From Micromonospora musae (lineage in GTDB: Bacteria > Actinomycetota > Actinomycetes > Mycobacteriales > Micromonosporaceae): a stretch of 64,000 nucleotides of DNA. Shown one piece after another: positions 52,001 through 61,410 of this stretch. The first letter of the stretch is position 1, and each line of letters opens with the position of its first letter. Both the position numbers and the translations under genes were made by a program. The stretch covers positions 310,001 through 374,000 of the forward strand of contig NZ_RAZT01000008.1 in NCBI RefSeq assembly GCF_003626635.1, read 5' to 3'. The notes under the pieces were generated by a model that saw only the letters and a program-made list of their open reading frames with translations, was not told where the DNA came from and did not search any database.

Positions 52001-53494
52001 GGCGCGCCGCTGCGGCGGGTGAAGGTGGATCCGCCGAGGACCGGTCCGCTGCCGAAGACGCCGGCCGGCCAGCCGGTCCAGCCGGCCGAGCCGGCCACCC
52101 CGGAGGAGGCGACGCCGGCCGTCGGGCCGTGGACCCGGATCGCCAACTACCCGACCCGGATCCTCTACAACGCCGCGGGCTACCACGCGGGCAAGCTCTA
52201 CTCCGTTGGTGGCAGCACCACCGCGTTCCTGGAGGGGATGACCCGCGCCGGGTACGTCTACGACCCGGTGGCCCTCACCTGGAGCCCGATCGCCGACTCC
52301 CCGGAAGCGGTCGCGAACGGCGCCGGCGTCTTCCTCGACGACCGGATGTACCTCGTCGGGGGCACCAGCATGCAGGGCACGGTGCTCAAGACGGTCTACG
52401 TCTACGATCCCGCCGACGACTCCTGGGGACGGGCGGCGGACCTGCCGCAACCCGTCAGCGACGCCGCGATCGCGACGCTCGACGGGCGGCTCTACGTCGT
52501 CGGGGGCTGCGGTGAGTCCTGCCCGGCGCACGCCGCGACGGTCTACCGCTACGACCCGAGCCGGGACTCGTGGACCCGTCTCGCCGACTACCCGATCGGG
52601 GTGAACGCTCCCGGCTGCGCCGGGGTCGCCGGCCGGGTCGTCTGCGCCGGCGGGTACGACGGTGACAACGTGGTCGCGTCCACCTTCCTCTTCGACCCGG
52701 CCACCGGGGCCTGGAAGCGGGGCGCGGACGCGCCCTACGCCGTCTTCACCATGGGCGCCAGCGGCGCGTACGACAAGTTGCAGCTCTTCAGCGGCCTGCA
52801 GGACGGGTCCACGTTGACCAACGAGGCGATCGAGTACGACCCGGTCTCGGACAGCTGGGGTCACCTGCCCAACGTGAACCTTCCGACCTCCGACGCCGCC
52901 ACGGCCTGCGGCGTCTACCGGGTCGGTGGCTCGGTGGGCCTGTGGAACCCGCAGCTCAGCGCCGAGATGCTGCCCGGGTACGACTACTGCGGCGGTACGG
53001 CGGACGTGCCGTGGCTCTCGGTGGACAGGCGGGAGTTCGACGTGGCGCCGGGCCGGTCGGTCCGGGTGACCGTCCGGGTCGACGGCGACGAGGTCACCCA
53101 GCCGGGGAAGCAGGCCGCGCGGCTGGTCGTGCTCACCGACTCGCCGTACCCGGCGGGCGACGTCGCGGTCACCGGGCACTTCGAGGCGCCGCCGAACTGG
53201 GCGACGCTGCGGGGCACGGTGACCGACGCCGGCACCGGTCACCCGGTGGCCGGTGCGACGGTGACGGTCTGCGGCGAGCACCGGGCCGCTCCGGCGGACC
53301 GTCCCGGGCAGCCGGGCTGCGGGCCGGTCAGCTACACGGCCGTGACCGACGCCGACGGCCGCTACGAGCTGCGGCTGGCGAAGAACCAGCAGGTCCAGGT
53401 CACCGTGGTCGCCCCGGGATACCAGCCGGCGACGACGGTGACGACGATCCGGGGGGCGAAGAACACCGTGAACGTCGCCCTGCGTACCGGCTGA
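49061..53494 (+). CDS. Secreted S8 (subtilisin) peptidase with carboxypeptidase-regulatory-like and kelch domains
   Basis: A 1477-residue secreted protein. Signal peptide: Arg-rich start, then [21 protein letters not shown], cleavage near AVAAPE. A prodomain follows (about 45-150). The S8 catalytic domain has Asp near 195 ([12 protein letters not shown]), His near 245 ([11 protein letters not shown]) and Ser near 421 ([13 protein letters not shown]). Then two CarboxypepD_reg-like domains (about 493-660), an anchor-J/MAM-like domain (about 668-833), a third reg domain (to about 923), a Pro-rich linker, kelch repeats (about 1024-1310; [23 protein letters not shown]) and a fourth reg domain at the C terminus. 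No sortase or membrane anchor is seen. ATG at 49061; GTG at 49016 also in frame. Confidence 0.93.
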   Translation: MSAARAARRARWSQLVGLVAALGLVAGVMTVADGAGRPAVAAPEKIQPELRASMKTLPAQPFWVRLDARADLSAASAVKDWNERGTAVVDALRKTAEKSQADVVRRLKAEGVEYHTFYASNTVYVAQGTLDLAEALAEETEVSAIQVHRTYELPEPLQAQQVADVDSVEWGVHAIGADRVWADGTRGEGIVVGSIDSGVQFDHPALVKSYRGNLGEAGFSHDHNWYDPAQVCGSPSLAPCDNNDHGTHTMGTMVGDGGPGNHIGVAPGARWIAAKGCEERSCSDFALLASAEWMLAPTDLTGQNPRADLRPHIVNNSWGTDNGAASDPWFADVVADWRAAGIFPMFSNGNAGENGCDTSGTPGDYASTYSAGAFDVNGKIGYFSSRGPGANGITKPNIAAPGVDVRSSVPGGGYGVLSGTSMASPHVAGAIALLWSAAPNLIGDIDETTTVFDQVAVDVNDTTCGGTPSNNNVWGQGKLDAYAAIAEAPRGETGRLTGTVTDAETGEPISGAEVRISGSIHRTVTTGADGGYAATLSAGEYDVTAGAYGYGDGTASVTVSADATATRDVRLQRSAEVKVSGTVTDDSGHGWPLYARISAPGLPVGPWFTNPRTGRYDLTLPADSTYHLSVTPLYPGYRTSAIDVPVGEGAVVQDVRAEIDETACLAPGYAYPLRAEFEGWTDPAKRAGWTVENNLGSGPAWQFDTPGGLDNVTGGTAGFASANSWHNDLAAEDTYLVSPVVDLSEQSAPQLAFKTLYLGEAGTARVGIELSVDGGSTWTSVWEKGIENAAGLLSVPLPQAAGQARTRLRFHYAGSGIALWQVDDVSVGTCVPTSGGLVTGVVRDDNTGAPVNGAKLVDKASRSELAASAATPLDPNLPDGFYWLFASQPKPTFTVSYPRYATGEARVAVSPDRVTTKDWRLRAGHLKVGGTKLDVTTRLGKSATRTLTLTNDGTTPVHVKLGEQVVTPTGPAGQRVAEQPGAPLRRVKVDPPRTGPLPKTPAGQPVQPAEPATPEEATPAVGPWTRIANYPTRILYNAAGYHAGKLYSVGGSTTAFLEGMTRAGYVYDPVALTWSPIADSPEAVANGAGVFLDDRMYLVGGTSMQGTVLKTVYVYDPADDSWGRAADLPQPVSDAAIATLDGRLYVVGGCGESCPAHAATVYRYDPSRDSWTRLADYPIGVNAPGCAGVAGRVVCAGGYDGDNVVASTFLFDPATGAWKRGADAPYAVFTMGASGAYDKLQLFSGLQDGSTLTNEAIEYDPVSDSWGHLPNVNLPTSDAATACGVYRVGGSVGLWNPQLSAEMLPGYDYCGGTADVPWLSVDRREFDVAPGRSVRVTVRVDGDEVTQPGKQAARLVVLTDSPYPAGDVAVTGHFEAPPNWATLRGTVTDAGTGHPVAGATVTVCGEHRAAPADRPGQPGCGPVSYTAVTDADGRYELRLAKNQQVQVTVVAPGYQPATTVTTIRGAKNTVNVALRTG

Positions 53495-53747
53495 GGACCG
53501 CCGCCCTTTCCCGGGCCAGCTTCGTCGGAACCGGTGACCCGGTCTCCGGCGGGGCTGGCCCGGCCCGTTCGTGGGCCGTCCCCCCGCGACCGGAACTCCA
53601 TCGGAGCTGCGCCGAGCGGAGGGCGGCCTTGCCCTGGGCGAGGCCGAGTGGCACCTTGAGTCCGAGCCCGGCCGGGCCGTTCTCACGATGCGTGATCGCT
53701 CGGCTTCGGGCAGCATGAAGCCGACGTCACGGGCGGAGGTTCGACGC

Positions 53748-56594
53748 ATGGCGGAACGGATCCAGCTCCCGACCGGGTGGGTGACCTTCGTGTTCACCGA
53801 CATCGAGGGCTCGACCCGGCTCGCCCAGCTGCTCGGCCCGGAGTACCGCCCGGTGTTGCGCGAACACCGGCGGCTACTGCGCCGGACCCTGGCCGGGACC
53901 GGCGGCGCGGAGCTGCTGACCGAGGGTGACTCGTTCTTCCTGGCGTTCGCGGACGCGACCGCCGCGTTGACCGCCTGCCTCACCGCCCAGCGCGCCCTGA
54001 CCAGCCACGACTGGCCCACTCCGGAGGCCGCGCCGCGCGTGCGGATGGGCCTGCACACCGGCTACGCCGAGCCACGCGACGGCGAGTACGCCAGTCCCGA
54101 GGTGCACCGGGCGGCCCGGATCGCCGCTGCCGCGCACGGCGGACAGGTGCTCTGCTCGGCTTCAACCGCCCGCCGGGCCGACCCGCTGCCCGCCGGCGCC
54201 TCCCTGCTCGACCTCGGCCTGCACCGGCTACGCGGCTTCGACGACCGGGAACGCCTCTTCCAGCTGGTCGCCCCGGGTCTGGAGCGGCAGTTCCCGCGCC
54301 CGCGGACCGCCGACGCGGTGGCGCACAACCTGCCGACCCAGGTCACCTCGTTCGTGGGCCGCGAGACGGAGCGGGCCGAGCTTCGCGGGCTGGTGCAGGG
54401 GCACCGCCTCGTCACCGTGCTCGGCGCGGGGGGTGCCGGGAAGACCCGGCTCGCGGTCGAGCTGGCCGCCGGTGTCGTCGAGGCGTACCCGGACGGCGTC
54501 TGGTTCGTCGACATCGCCGCGGTGACCGATCCGGGGCTGGTGGCGTTCGAGATCGCCGCCGTGCTCGGGCTGCGCCCGGAGCCGGGCCGCCCGATGGTGG
54601 ACACCCTGGTGGAGTACGCCGCCGCCCGGCGGATGCTGGTGCTGCTGGACACCTGCGACGCGCAGCCCGCCGCCTCCGCCGAGGTGATCTCGCGGCTGCT
54701 CGCCGGTGGGCGTGGAGTGCGGGTGCTGGCCACCAGCCGCGAGTCGTTCGGCCTGCCCGGCGAGGTGGTGTGGCGGATCCCGCCGCTCTCGGTGGAGCCC
54801 CGCACGGACGGGGCGGAGAGCGACGCCGTGGCTCTGCTGCTGGACCGGACGGCCGCGGCGCGCGGCGGCCGGTCGCCGGAGCAGGCGGAGTCGGCCGACC
54901 TGCGCCGGGTGGTGCAGCGGCTGGACGGGTTGCCGCTCGCCATCGAACTCGCCGCCGCCCGGCTGCGGGTGCTCTCGGTCGGCCAGCTCGCCGAACGCCT
55001 CGACGACGTGCTCGGCACCCTGGACGCCGGCCGGGAGAACCCGGAGCCGCCACCGGTGGACCGCAGTTGGATGGGGAACCAGCAGGACACCGTCGACCTG
55101 GTGGCCGCCGCGGCCGGGGCCTCCCCGCCGACTCCGGCGACGCGGGCCGTGCAGCGCTCGGCGACCGAGCGGCACCTCACCATGCAGGCCACCGTCACGT
55201 GGTCGTACCGGACGCTCGGCCCGCGCGCCGCCCGGCTGCTGCGGTGGTTGGCCGTCTTCACCGGCCCGGTGGACCTGGCGACCGTGGAGTGGCTGCTCGG
55301 CGACGATCCACTCGACCCGCTCTCCGTGCTGGTGGACAAGTCGATGGTGCTGGCCGAGCCGCACGCCTCCGGGTGCACCTACCGGATGCTCGACCCGATC
55401 CGGGCGTACGCGGCACGTCGGCTCGCCGAGGCCGGTGAGGAGCAGGCCGCCCGGGACCGGCACGTGGCCTGGTCGGCGCACGCGCTGGAGCAGGCGCACC
55501 TGGGCCCGGACACCCGCCCGGTCACCCTCTCCCTGTACGCGCTCGACCCGCTCGCCGGTGAGCTGCGGGCCGCGCTGCGCTGGTGCGCCACGGGCGGCAG
55601 CGCGGCGGCCGGGCTGCGGCTCGCGGGGGGCCTCGACCAGTGGTGGCGAGAGCGGGGGCTGGCCCGGGAGGGGCGGCTCTGGCTGTTCCGGCTCTACGGG
55701 CGGATCGCCGAGACCGGTGAGCGGATCGCCGAGGCCGAGCTGGCCGCCGCGTACCACATGCATTCGCTGCACGCGGGCGCGGACGGTGAGTTCGCCGAGG
55801 AGCTGCGTTACTCCCAGCGGGCCGAAGCGGCGGCCCGGCAGGCCGGCGACGCCGGGCTGCTGGCCCGGGTGCTGGCCGGTCGAGCCGCCCCGCTCGTCGA
55901 CATGGGACAGCTCGCCGAGGCGGAGCGGGTCTGCCGGGAGGTCATCGACTGGGCGCAGAGCCAGGAGGTGCTCGGTGACGCGCTGCTCGCGGTCTACAGC
56001 CTGGCCGAGCTGCTCTGGCGGCGCGGTGCCCTCGACGAGGCGGCGGAGCTGCTCGGCGCGGCCCGACCGGTGGAGGCGGCCCGCCCGCTGGAGCGTGGCC
56101 GGCGGTCGGTGGACATGCTGCTCGGCATGGTCGCGCTGGCGCGCGGCGACCTCATCGCGGCGCACGAGCACCTGCTGGTCGCGCTCCGGTCGCGGATGAG
56201 CCACGGCTTCCACGGCCGGGCCTGCGACACGTTGAACGCGGTGGCGGTGCGCTGCGCGGCCGGCGGTGACCTGGTCGTCGCCGCGCGGCTCTTCGGCGCC
56301 GCCCAGGCGACCGGGGCCGACCTGCGCTGCGCGTCCGGCATCTACGCCGGCTACTGGGCGGAGCAGCAGGCCGCGCTGCGTGAGCGGTTGGGCGACGCGG
56401 CCTTCGACGACGCCTACGGCGAGGGGGCCGAGCTGAGCCTGGAGGAGGCGGCGGCGCTCGCGCTCGACGTGGAGCACCCCGACCTGGCGGCCGACTCGAC
56501 CCGGTTCAGCGCGACGCCGGTACGTCCCGCGCCGCGCCAGGCGGCCGCCCCGGAGCCGGACCGCCGCCCGGCCGGCCAGAGCGAACGGGCCTGA
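53748..56594 (+). CDS. Class III cyclase-domain protein fused to an NB-ARC-like ATPase and TPR region
   Basis: A 948-residue signalling protein. Residues 5-180 are a class III nucleotide-cyclase domain: metal Asp18 in FVFTDIEGSTRL and Asp61 in TEGDSFFLAF. The catalytic Asn of the usual NRAAR is His120 (EVHRAARI) while Arg124 is kept. Residues about 200-500 are a STAND-type ATPase with Walker A LGAGGAGKTRLA near 225, Walker B MLVLLDTCD and LATSRESFGLPGE. The C-terminal half is helical, TPR-like (AEAERVCREVIDWAQ). No DNA-binding HTH is visible. ATG with GGAGG eight bases upstream. It lies downstream of the subtilase on the same strand. Confidence 0.9.
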   Translation: MAERIQLPTGWVTFVFTDIEGSTRLAQLLGPEYRPVLREHRRLLRRTLAGTGGAELLTEGDSFFLAFADATAALTACLTAQRALTSHDWPTPEAAPRVRMGLHTGYAEPRDGEYASPEVHRAARIAAAAHGGQVLCSASTARRADPLPAGASLLDLGLHRLRGFDDRERLFQLVAPGLERQFPRPRTADAVAHNLPTQVTSFVGRETERAELRGLVQGHRLVTVLGAGGAGKTRLAVELAAGVVEAYPDGVWFVDIAAVTDPGLVAFEIAAVLGLRPEPGRPMVDTLVEYAAARRMLVLLDTCDAQPAASAEVISRLLAGGRGVRVLATSRESFGLPGEVVWRIPPLSVEPRTDGAESDAVALLLDRTAAARGGRSPEQAESADLRRVVQRLDGLPLAIELAAARLRVLSVGQLAERLDDVLGTLDAGRENPEPPPVDRSWMGNQQDTVDLVAAAAGASPPTPATRAVQRSATERHLTMQATVTWSYRTLGPRAARLLRWLAVFTGPVDLATVEWLLGDDPLDPLSVLVDKSMVLAEPHASGCTYRMLDPIRAYAARRLAEAGEEQAARDRHVAWSAHALEQAHLGPDTRPVTLSLYALDPLAGELRAALRWCATGGSAAAGLRLAGGLDQWWRERGLAREGRLWLFRLYGRIAETGERIAEAELAAAYHMHSLHAGADGEFAEELRYSQRAEAAARQAGDAGLLARVLAGRAAPLVDMGQLAEAERVCREVIDWAQSQEVLGDALLAVYSLAELLWRRGALDEAAELLGAARPVEAARPLERGRRSVDMLLGMVALARGDLIAAHEHLLVALRSRMSHGFHGRACDTLNAVAVRCAAGGDLVVAARLFGAAQATGADLRCASGIYAGYWAEQQAALRERLGDAAFDDAYGEGAELSLEEAAALALDVEHPDLAADSTRFSATPVRPAPRQAAAPEPDRRPAGQSERA

Positions 56595-56684
56595 ACGAAC
56601 GGGCCTGACCGCCCGTCGGGCCGCGCACTGAGGTGTTGCGCCGAGGAGCGCACTGAAGGGCGCGCACTGAGGTGGCCTGCCGAC

Positions 56685-56768
56685 GTTCGCGCGCTGAGGG
56701 GGCGCGCTGAGGGGCGCGCGCTGAGGGGCGCGCGCTGAGGGGCGCGCGCTGAGGCCGCGCGCTGAGGT
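56685..56768. repeat. 14-base tandem repeats
   Basis: About six copies of GCGCGCTGAGGGGC-type units; CTGAG recurs at 56694, 56707, 56721, 56735, 56749 and 56762, a period of 13 to 14 bases. Confidence 0.8.
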
Positions 56769-56897
56769 GGCGACCATCGGAGCTCCGCGCGTGCCGGGCA
56801 TGCCCGGCCATCCGGCGTCCGGTGGCTCACGCCGAGGCGGCAACTTCGGGGAAGCTGCGGCCTCGGCCGTTCCGGAGGCAGCAGTTTCGGGGAAATC

Positions 56898-56987
56898 GCG
56901 GCGTCCCGCACGGGGGTTGCGCGGCGTCCCGCACGGGGGTTGCGCGGCGTCCCGCGCGGCGGTTGCGCGGCGTTCCGCACGCGGCGC
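56898..56987. repeat. 23-base tandem repeats
   Basis: Four units starting at 56898, 56921, 56944 and 56967, each opening GCGGCGT(C/T)CCGC. The first two are identical; the others vary at a few positions. Confidence 0.85.
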
Positions 56988-57102
56988 GCCGGCGGTGGTT
57001 CCGGGGCGTGCCGGGGCGTGCCGGGGCGGGCCCGTGCCGCCGGTCTTCCGGTGGCACGGACCCTGGCCTGCGGCACCGGTGATCCCGGCGGATCGGATCG
57101 GG

Positions 57103-57645
57103 TCAGGCGCGCAGCCCGGCGCGGCGCTCGGCGTCGGCCTTCATCTTGGCGGCCCGGTCGATGTCGGCCGGGTTCACGGCGGCGGGGGAGCCGAAGATGC
57201 TGACCGCCTGGTAGTAGGTCCAGGCCAGGCTGAGGCAGGCCGGGCGGACGACCGCGTTGTAGGTGGCGCACACCCGCTTCAGGTCGGAGTAGAAGGCGTT
57301 GTCCAGGCGGGACTTGTTCGCCGGGAACTGGCCCATCGCCTTGTAGTTGCGATAACCGAAGTCGTGCCGGTAGCAGGAGAGCTCGAAGCTGAACCCGAGC
57401 GGGTTGTCCGGGCTGGACGAGCAGTAGTCGGTGGACCAGTCGAAGGCGTACTCGGCCCAGGGGGCCTTGTTCAGCCGGGCCGAGTTCCACGAGCTGTAGC
57501 TGCCGGCGCTGGTCTGCGTCCAGCTGGAGAGGACGGAGAGCTTCTGCGCCGGGGTGACGGCGGCGCTGGCGGGGGCGGCGACTCCCAGCGCGACGAGCAG
57601 CGCGAGCGCGCCCGAGGCGAGGAGGGTGGTGAGTCGTCTGGGCAC
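57103..57645 (-). CDS. Secreted prokaryotic phospholipase A2
   Basis: A 180-residue secreted protein. The signal peptide (LLASGALALLVALGVAAPASA) is cleaved after ASA, around residue 28. The mature part has the bacterial PLA2 core: STDYCSSSPDNPLGFSFELSCYRHDFGYRNYKAMG, where His-Asp of CYRHDFGYRNY is catalytic, followed by NKSRLDNAFYSDLKRVC; the Cys residues form disulfides. It resembles Streptomyces PLA2, a calcium-dependent phospholipase. GTG start with GGAGG five bases upstream. Confidence 0.93.
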   Translation of the reverse strand: MPRRLTTLLASGALALLVALGVAAPASAAVTPAQKLSVLSSWTQTSAGSYSSWNSARLNKAPWAEYAFDWSTDYCSSSPDNPLGFSFELSCYRHDFGYRNYKAMGQFPANKSRLDNAFYSDLKRVCATYNAVVRPACLSLAWTYYQAVSIFGSPAAVNPADIDRAAKMKADAERRAGLRA

Positions 57646-57753
57646 TGGTACCTCCGCGGGGGTGTGCGGGTGCGACGGATGTTACCGGCGAGTTACCGGG
57701 TGCCGATCAGTCTCGATCAATAGATGGGCGCGGATATTGCATCGCCCCCGACT

Positions 57754-57782
57754 ATTGGTGACATCCGTTGAAACAGACCAAT
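57754..57782. promoter_or_regulatory. ATTGGT/ACCAAT inverted repeat upstream of PLA2 gene
   Basis: ATTGGT (57754-57759) and ACCAAT (57777-57782), 17 bases apart, in an AT-richer patch about 110 bases before the PLA2 start. Possible operator. Confidence 0.35.
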
Positions 57783-57783
57783 A

Positions 57784-57808
57784 CCCCGGGCGCGCGGGGC
57801 GCCCGGGG
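57784..57808 (-). terminator. Terminator of the GHL10 gene
   Basis: CCCCGGGCG (57784-57792) pairs with CGCCCGGGG (57800-57808). The minus strand continues with a T-rich stretch, 15 bases past the stop. Confidence 0.8.
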
Positions 57809-57822
57809 CGGTCGACTTCCGG

Positions 57823-59481
57823 TCAGCGCAGGACGAAGGCCGGAGGGCTGGCCGGGCTCTCGTTCGCCAGCCGGTCGAGGGCGGTCAGGTAGTAGGTGTA
57901 CCGCTTGCCGGGCTGGGCGGTGCTGTCCACCCAGGACTGCGTTCCGCCGCCGGTGGCCCGGACGGTCTGCACCAGATGCGCGGCGTCGGCGCGGTCGCAG
58001 GCACCCGCCACCTTGACTCCATCGAACCGGTAGATCGCGTACGAGGTCGCCGTACCGAACGGGCCGACCCCGTCGGCGGGCTGCCGCCACGTCAGCCGGA
58101 CCCCGTCGTCCTGTCGGGCCGACCGGGTCACCACCGGCATCAGCAACGGCTTCGACGGCAGGTGCGACATGGTCGGGATCAACGCCGGGCGGGAGTAGTG
58201 CTCGGACGCGTAGATGTCGGTGGCGCCGAGCCGGTTCGCCCGCACCTGCACGGCCGAGAAGTGCACGTTGCCCTGCACCTCCGGGTACGACCGGTTGAGC
58301 GTCAGGTGGTCCGAGAGTTCGCGGGGGTTCATCCAGAACGCCCCGTACGCCGGGTCGCCGCTCTTGTAGTCGGCCTGCCCGATGTAGAGCTGCACCCGGG
58401 TGCCCCGGACGGTCTCCGCCCACCACGGCACCAGTCGCGCGTAGTCGGCGGCCGGGTACTGGCCGATGTACCAGTAGAGCTGCGGCACGACGTAATCGAT
58501 CCACTCCTGCTTGACCCACTTACGGGTGTCGGCGGAGATGATGTCGTACGACTGGCTGCCGGTGGTGTCCGAGCCGAGCGGGTCGGCGGAGGCGTTGCGC
58601 CAGATGCCGAACGGGCTGACCCCGAACTTGACCCAGGGCTTGACCGCCTTGATCTTGGCGTTCATCTCCTGGATCAGCAGGTTGATGTTGTCCCGCCGCC
58701 AGTCCGCCTTGTCGGTGAAGCCCCGGTTGTACGCCGCGAACGTGTCGTCGTCGGGCACCTGGTGGGTGCCGCTCGGGTACGGGTAGAAGTAGTCGTCGAA
58801 GTGCACGCCGTCGATGTCGTACCGCTTGACGGCGTCCATCATGGCGGTCTGGACGAACTCGCGGACCTCGGGGACGCCCGGGTCGTAGTAGAGCCGGCTG
58901 CCGGCCACCCCGGCGGGCGGGTAGGCGAACGTCCAGTCCGGGTGCTGGCGCGCGGGATGACCGGGGGCGAGCTGGTCGAGGTCGGCACCGGCGCCGCCGG
59001 GAGCCGGCATGGAGACCCGGTACGGGTTGAACCAGGCGTGGAACTCGAGGTTGCGCTTGTGCGACTCGCTGACCAGGAAGGCGAGCGGGTCCCAGCCCGG
59101 GTCCTGCCCCCGGACCCCGGTCAGGTACTCCGACCAGGGCTCGTACGGCGACGGCCAGAACGCGTCCGCGGTGGGCCGGACCTGGACGACGACGGCGTTG
59201 TGGTGGAGCCGCTCGGCCAGGTCGAGCCACTCCAGGTACTCGGCCTGCTGCCGAGCGACCTGCTCCGGCGCGGTCTGGGAGGCCTTGCTCGGCCAGTCGA
59301 TGTTGGTGACGGAGGCGATCCACAGGGCCCGGAACTGCCGCTTGGGCGTCGCCGGATCGGTGTCGCAGCTGACGGTGGTGGTGCTCGCCGCGTCGGGCGC
59401 GGCGGCCGCGGGGGTGCCGGCGACCAGCGCGCCGAGCAGGACCGCGGCCAGCCCGGCGACGCCGAGCCGAGTTGCCTTCAT
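57823..59481 (-). CDS. Secreted family 10-like glycosyl hydrolase (GHL10/DUF187)
   Basis: A 552-residue secreted protein. The signal peptide is LGVAGLAAVLLGALVAGTPAAAA. The GHL10 TIM barrel (about 45-400) shows FRALWIASVTNIDWPSK, HHNAVVVQVRPTADAFWPSPYEPWSEYLTG, FHAWFNPYRVS, DGVHFDDYFYPYP and DYVVPQLYWYIGQ, the acidic residues of which are the likely catalytic ones. A fibronectin-III-like domain (about 455-552) follows. Family members act on bacterial surface glycans or peptidoglycan-linked sugars. ATG start. Confidence 0.92.
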   Translation of the reverse strand: MKATRLGVAGLAAVLLGALVAGTPAAAAPDAASTTTVSCDTDPATPKRQFRALWIASVTNIDWPSKASQTAPEQVARQQAEYLEWLDLAERLHHNAVVVQVRPTADAFWPSPYEPWSEYLTGVRGQDPGWDPLAFLVSESHKRNLEFHAWFNPYRVSMPAPGGAGADLDQLAPGHPARQHPDWTFAYPPAGVAGSRLYYDPGVPEVREFVQTAMMDAVKRYDIDGVHFDDYFYPYPSGTHQVPDDDTFAAYNRGFTDKADWRRDNINLLIQEMNAKIKAVKPWVKFGVSPFGIWRNASADPLGSDTTGSQSYDIISADTRKWVKQEWIDYVVPQLYWYIGQYPAADYARLVPWWAETVRGTRVQLYIGQADYKSGDPAYGAFWMNPRELSDHLTLNRSYPEVQGNVHFSAVQVRANRLGATDIYASEHYSRPALIPTMSHLPSKPLLMPVVTRSARQDDGVRLTWRQPADGVGPFGTATSYAIYRFDGVKVAGACDRADAAHLVQTVRATGGGTQSWVDSTAQPGKRYTYYLTALDRLANESPASPPAFVLR

Positions 59482-59807
59482 GGGTGTGTCCCTTCGTTGG
59501 GGCTCCCGTGCCGGATTCGTCGCGGCGACCTCGGCAACATCCGCCGTCGGCTATATGCCGCTGGTAGGAAATTTTCATATCGACGTACGTCCGCGCAAGG
59601 GCCTGCCCTGGATCTGCCCGTACGTCCGATCCGCCGTCTCTGCGGTGATCGCCACGTTCCCGCGTGCCGCCGGCCCGGGAGGCGCGCACGCCGGTCCGGG
59701 AGGTGGGCGGCGTCCGAAGCGCGGTGATTGACGGTGATGCGTGCTGGGTAGCAACGGCGGTCACCGACCGCCACGCGGGTGGTCGGACGGTGGGAGGGGT
59801 GAGCGCG
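59482..59807. other. Divergent intergenic region, GHL10 and amino-acid permease
   Basis: A 326-base gap. The left third is AT-richer (about 59550-59595, containing GGAAATTTTCATAT) and probably holds the GHL10 promoter, with TATAGC on the minus strand near 59550 as a possible -10. No gene was seen. Confidence 0.5.
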
Positions 59808-61304
59808 GTGTCCGTGCTGCGTACGAAACCGATCAAGGACGTGCTCGCGCAGGGCGACGCCGACGGCACCGACGGCCGACCCGGGCTGAAGCGACGCCTC
59901 GGCGCGCTCGACCTCACCGGCTTCGGCATCGGCATCGTGATCGGCACCGGCATCTTCACGCTCACCGGCATCGAGGCACGGGACAGCGCCGGTCCCGGCG
60001 TGGTGGTCTCCTTCGGCATCGCCGGCGTGGTCGCCCTGCTCGCCGCCTTCTGCTACGCCGAGCTCGCCTCCAGCGTCCCGACCGCCGGCAGCGCCTACAC
60101 CTACGCGTACGCGACCATGGGCGAGATCGTCGCCTGGATCATCGGCTGGGACCTGCTGCTGGAGTTCGCCCTCGGCGCGGCAGTGGTGGCCCGCGGCTGG
60201 TCCGGCTACCTCGCCGAGCTCTTCGACCTCCCCACCACCTGGTTCGGTGAGGAGGGGAGCGTCGTCAACATCGGCGCCCTCGCCGTCGTGCTGGTCCTCG
60301 GCGTGATCGGCATCGTCGGCATCCGGGAGTCCGCCCGGGTGACCAACCTGCTGGTCGTCGTCAAGGTGGCGATCTGCGTCTTCGTGGCCGTCGCCGGCCT
60401 CTTCTTCGTCAAGGCCGCGAACCTGACCCCGTTCATTCCGCCGGCCGAACCGGCCGCCGACGGGGAGGGCGGCCTGAAGCAGCCCGTCACCCAGGCCATC
60501 TTCGGCCTGGAGCCGTCGGTCTTCGGCTTCGTCGGGGTGCTCAGCGCGGCAGCGGTGGTCTTCTTCGCCTACACCGGCTTCGAGGCGGTGGCGAACCTCG
60601 GCGAGGAGACCCGCAAGCCGCGCCGGGACCTGCCGCTGGGGCTGCTCGGCACGCTGCTGATCTCGACCGTGCTCTACATCGGCGTCTCGCTGGTGGTCGT
60701 CGGCATGGTGCCGTACACCGAGATCGACCGGGGCGCCCCGATCGCCTCGGCCTTCGAGTCGGTCGGGGCCGGCTGGGCGGCGATCCTCGTCTCGATCGCC
60801 GCGGTCGCCGGCCTGACCAGCGTGATCCTGGTCGACCTGGTGGCCATGGGCCGGATCGGCTTCGCCATCTCCCGGGACGGGCTGATCCCGCCGTCGATCG
60901 CCAAGGTGCACCCGCGCTGGGGCACCCCGTACCGGATCTCGGCGATCATGACGGTCGGGGTGGCTGTGCTGGCCGGCTTCCTGCCGCTCTCCGCGCTGGC
61001 CGACCTGGTGAGCATCGGCGCGCTCTGCGCGTTCGTGCTGGTGTCGCTGGCGGTGCCCATCCTGCGGCGGACCCGCCCGGAGCTGGAGCGGCCGTTCCGG
61101 GTGCCCTTCTCGCCGGTGCTCCCGATCGTCTCCGCGCTCGCCTGCGTCTACCTGATGCTCAACCTCTCGGTCGAGACCTGGCTGCGCTTCCTGGCCTGGA
61201 TGCTCCTCGGCGCGCTGATCTACTTCGGCTACGGCTACCGGAAGAACCGCCTGGCCCGCCGCGAGGCGAGCCCCGTCCCCGCACCCCGTTCCTCCACCCC
61301 CTGA
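59808..61304 (+). CDS. APC family amino-acid permease
   Basis: A 498-residue transporter with twelve or more membrane helices of the cationic amino-acid transporter (YfnA/CAT-like) type. The first helix has the unwound substrate motif GIGIVIGTGIFTLTGI, then YAELASSVPTAGSAYTYAYATMGEIVAWIIGWDLLLEF and FFAYTGFEAVANLGEETRKPRRDLPLG. The GTG at 59808 has GGAGGGG about eight bases upstream; a GTG at 59799 is in frame but abuts it. Likely a proton-coupled importer. Confidence 0.93.
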   Translation: MSVLRTKPIKDVLAQGDADGTDGRPGLKRRLGALDLTGFGIGIVIGTGIFTLTGIEARDSAGPGVVVSFGIAGVVALLAAFCYAELASSVPTAGSAYTYAYATMGEIVAWIIGWDLLLEFALGAAVVARGWSGYLAELFDLPTTWFGEEGSVVNIGALAVVLVLGVIGIVGIRESARVTNLLVVVKVAICVFVAVAGLFFVKAANLTPFIPPAEPAADGEGGLKQPVTQAIFGLEPSVFGFVGVLSAAAVVFFAYTGFEAVANLGEETRKPRRDLPLGLLGTLLISTVLYIGVSLVVVGMVPYTEIDRGAPIASAFESVGAGWAAILVSIAAVAGLTSVILVDLVAMGRIGFAISRDGLIPPSIAKVHPRWGTPYRISAIMTVGVAVLAGFLPLSALADLVSIGALCAFVLVSLAVPILRRTRPELERPFRVPFSPVLPIVSALACVYLMLNLSVETWLRFLAWMLLGALIYFGYGYRKNRLARREASPVPAPRSSTP

Positions 61305-61410
61305 CCCCACCACCCACCAGCCCCCACCCGCCCCGCTCCGCGCCCGCCCCGCCCCGCGCCAACCCCGCGCCGCCCCGCGCCCGCGCCGCCCCGCCCGCGG
61401 CGCGGCCTCG

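Larger units (their letters stand above)
56595..57102. other. Minisatellite-rich intergenic region
   Basis: A 508-base gap between convergent genes with two tandem repeat blocks (56685-56768 and 56898-56987) and a GTGCCGGGGC repeat near 57006-57030. Long open frames here arise from the repeats and are not supported as genes. Confidence 0.75.

Noticed and set aside
56595-57102. Coding frames through the tandem repeats
   Set aside because: They arise because the 14- and 23-base repeats stay open in several frames on both strands; no signal for translation.
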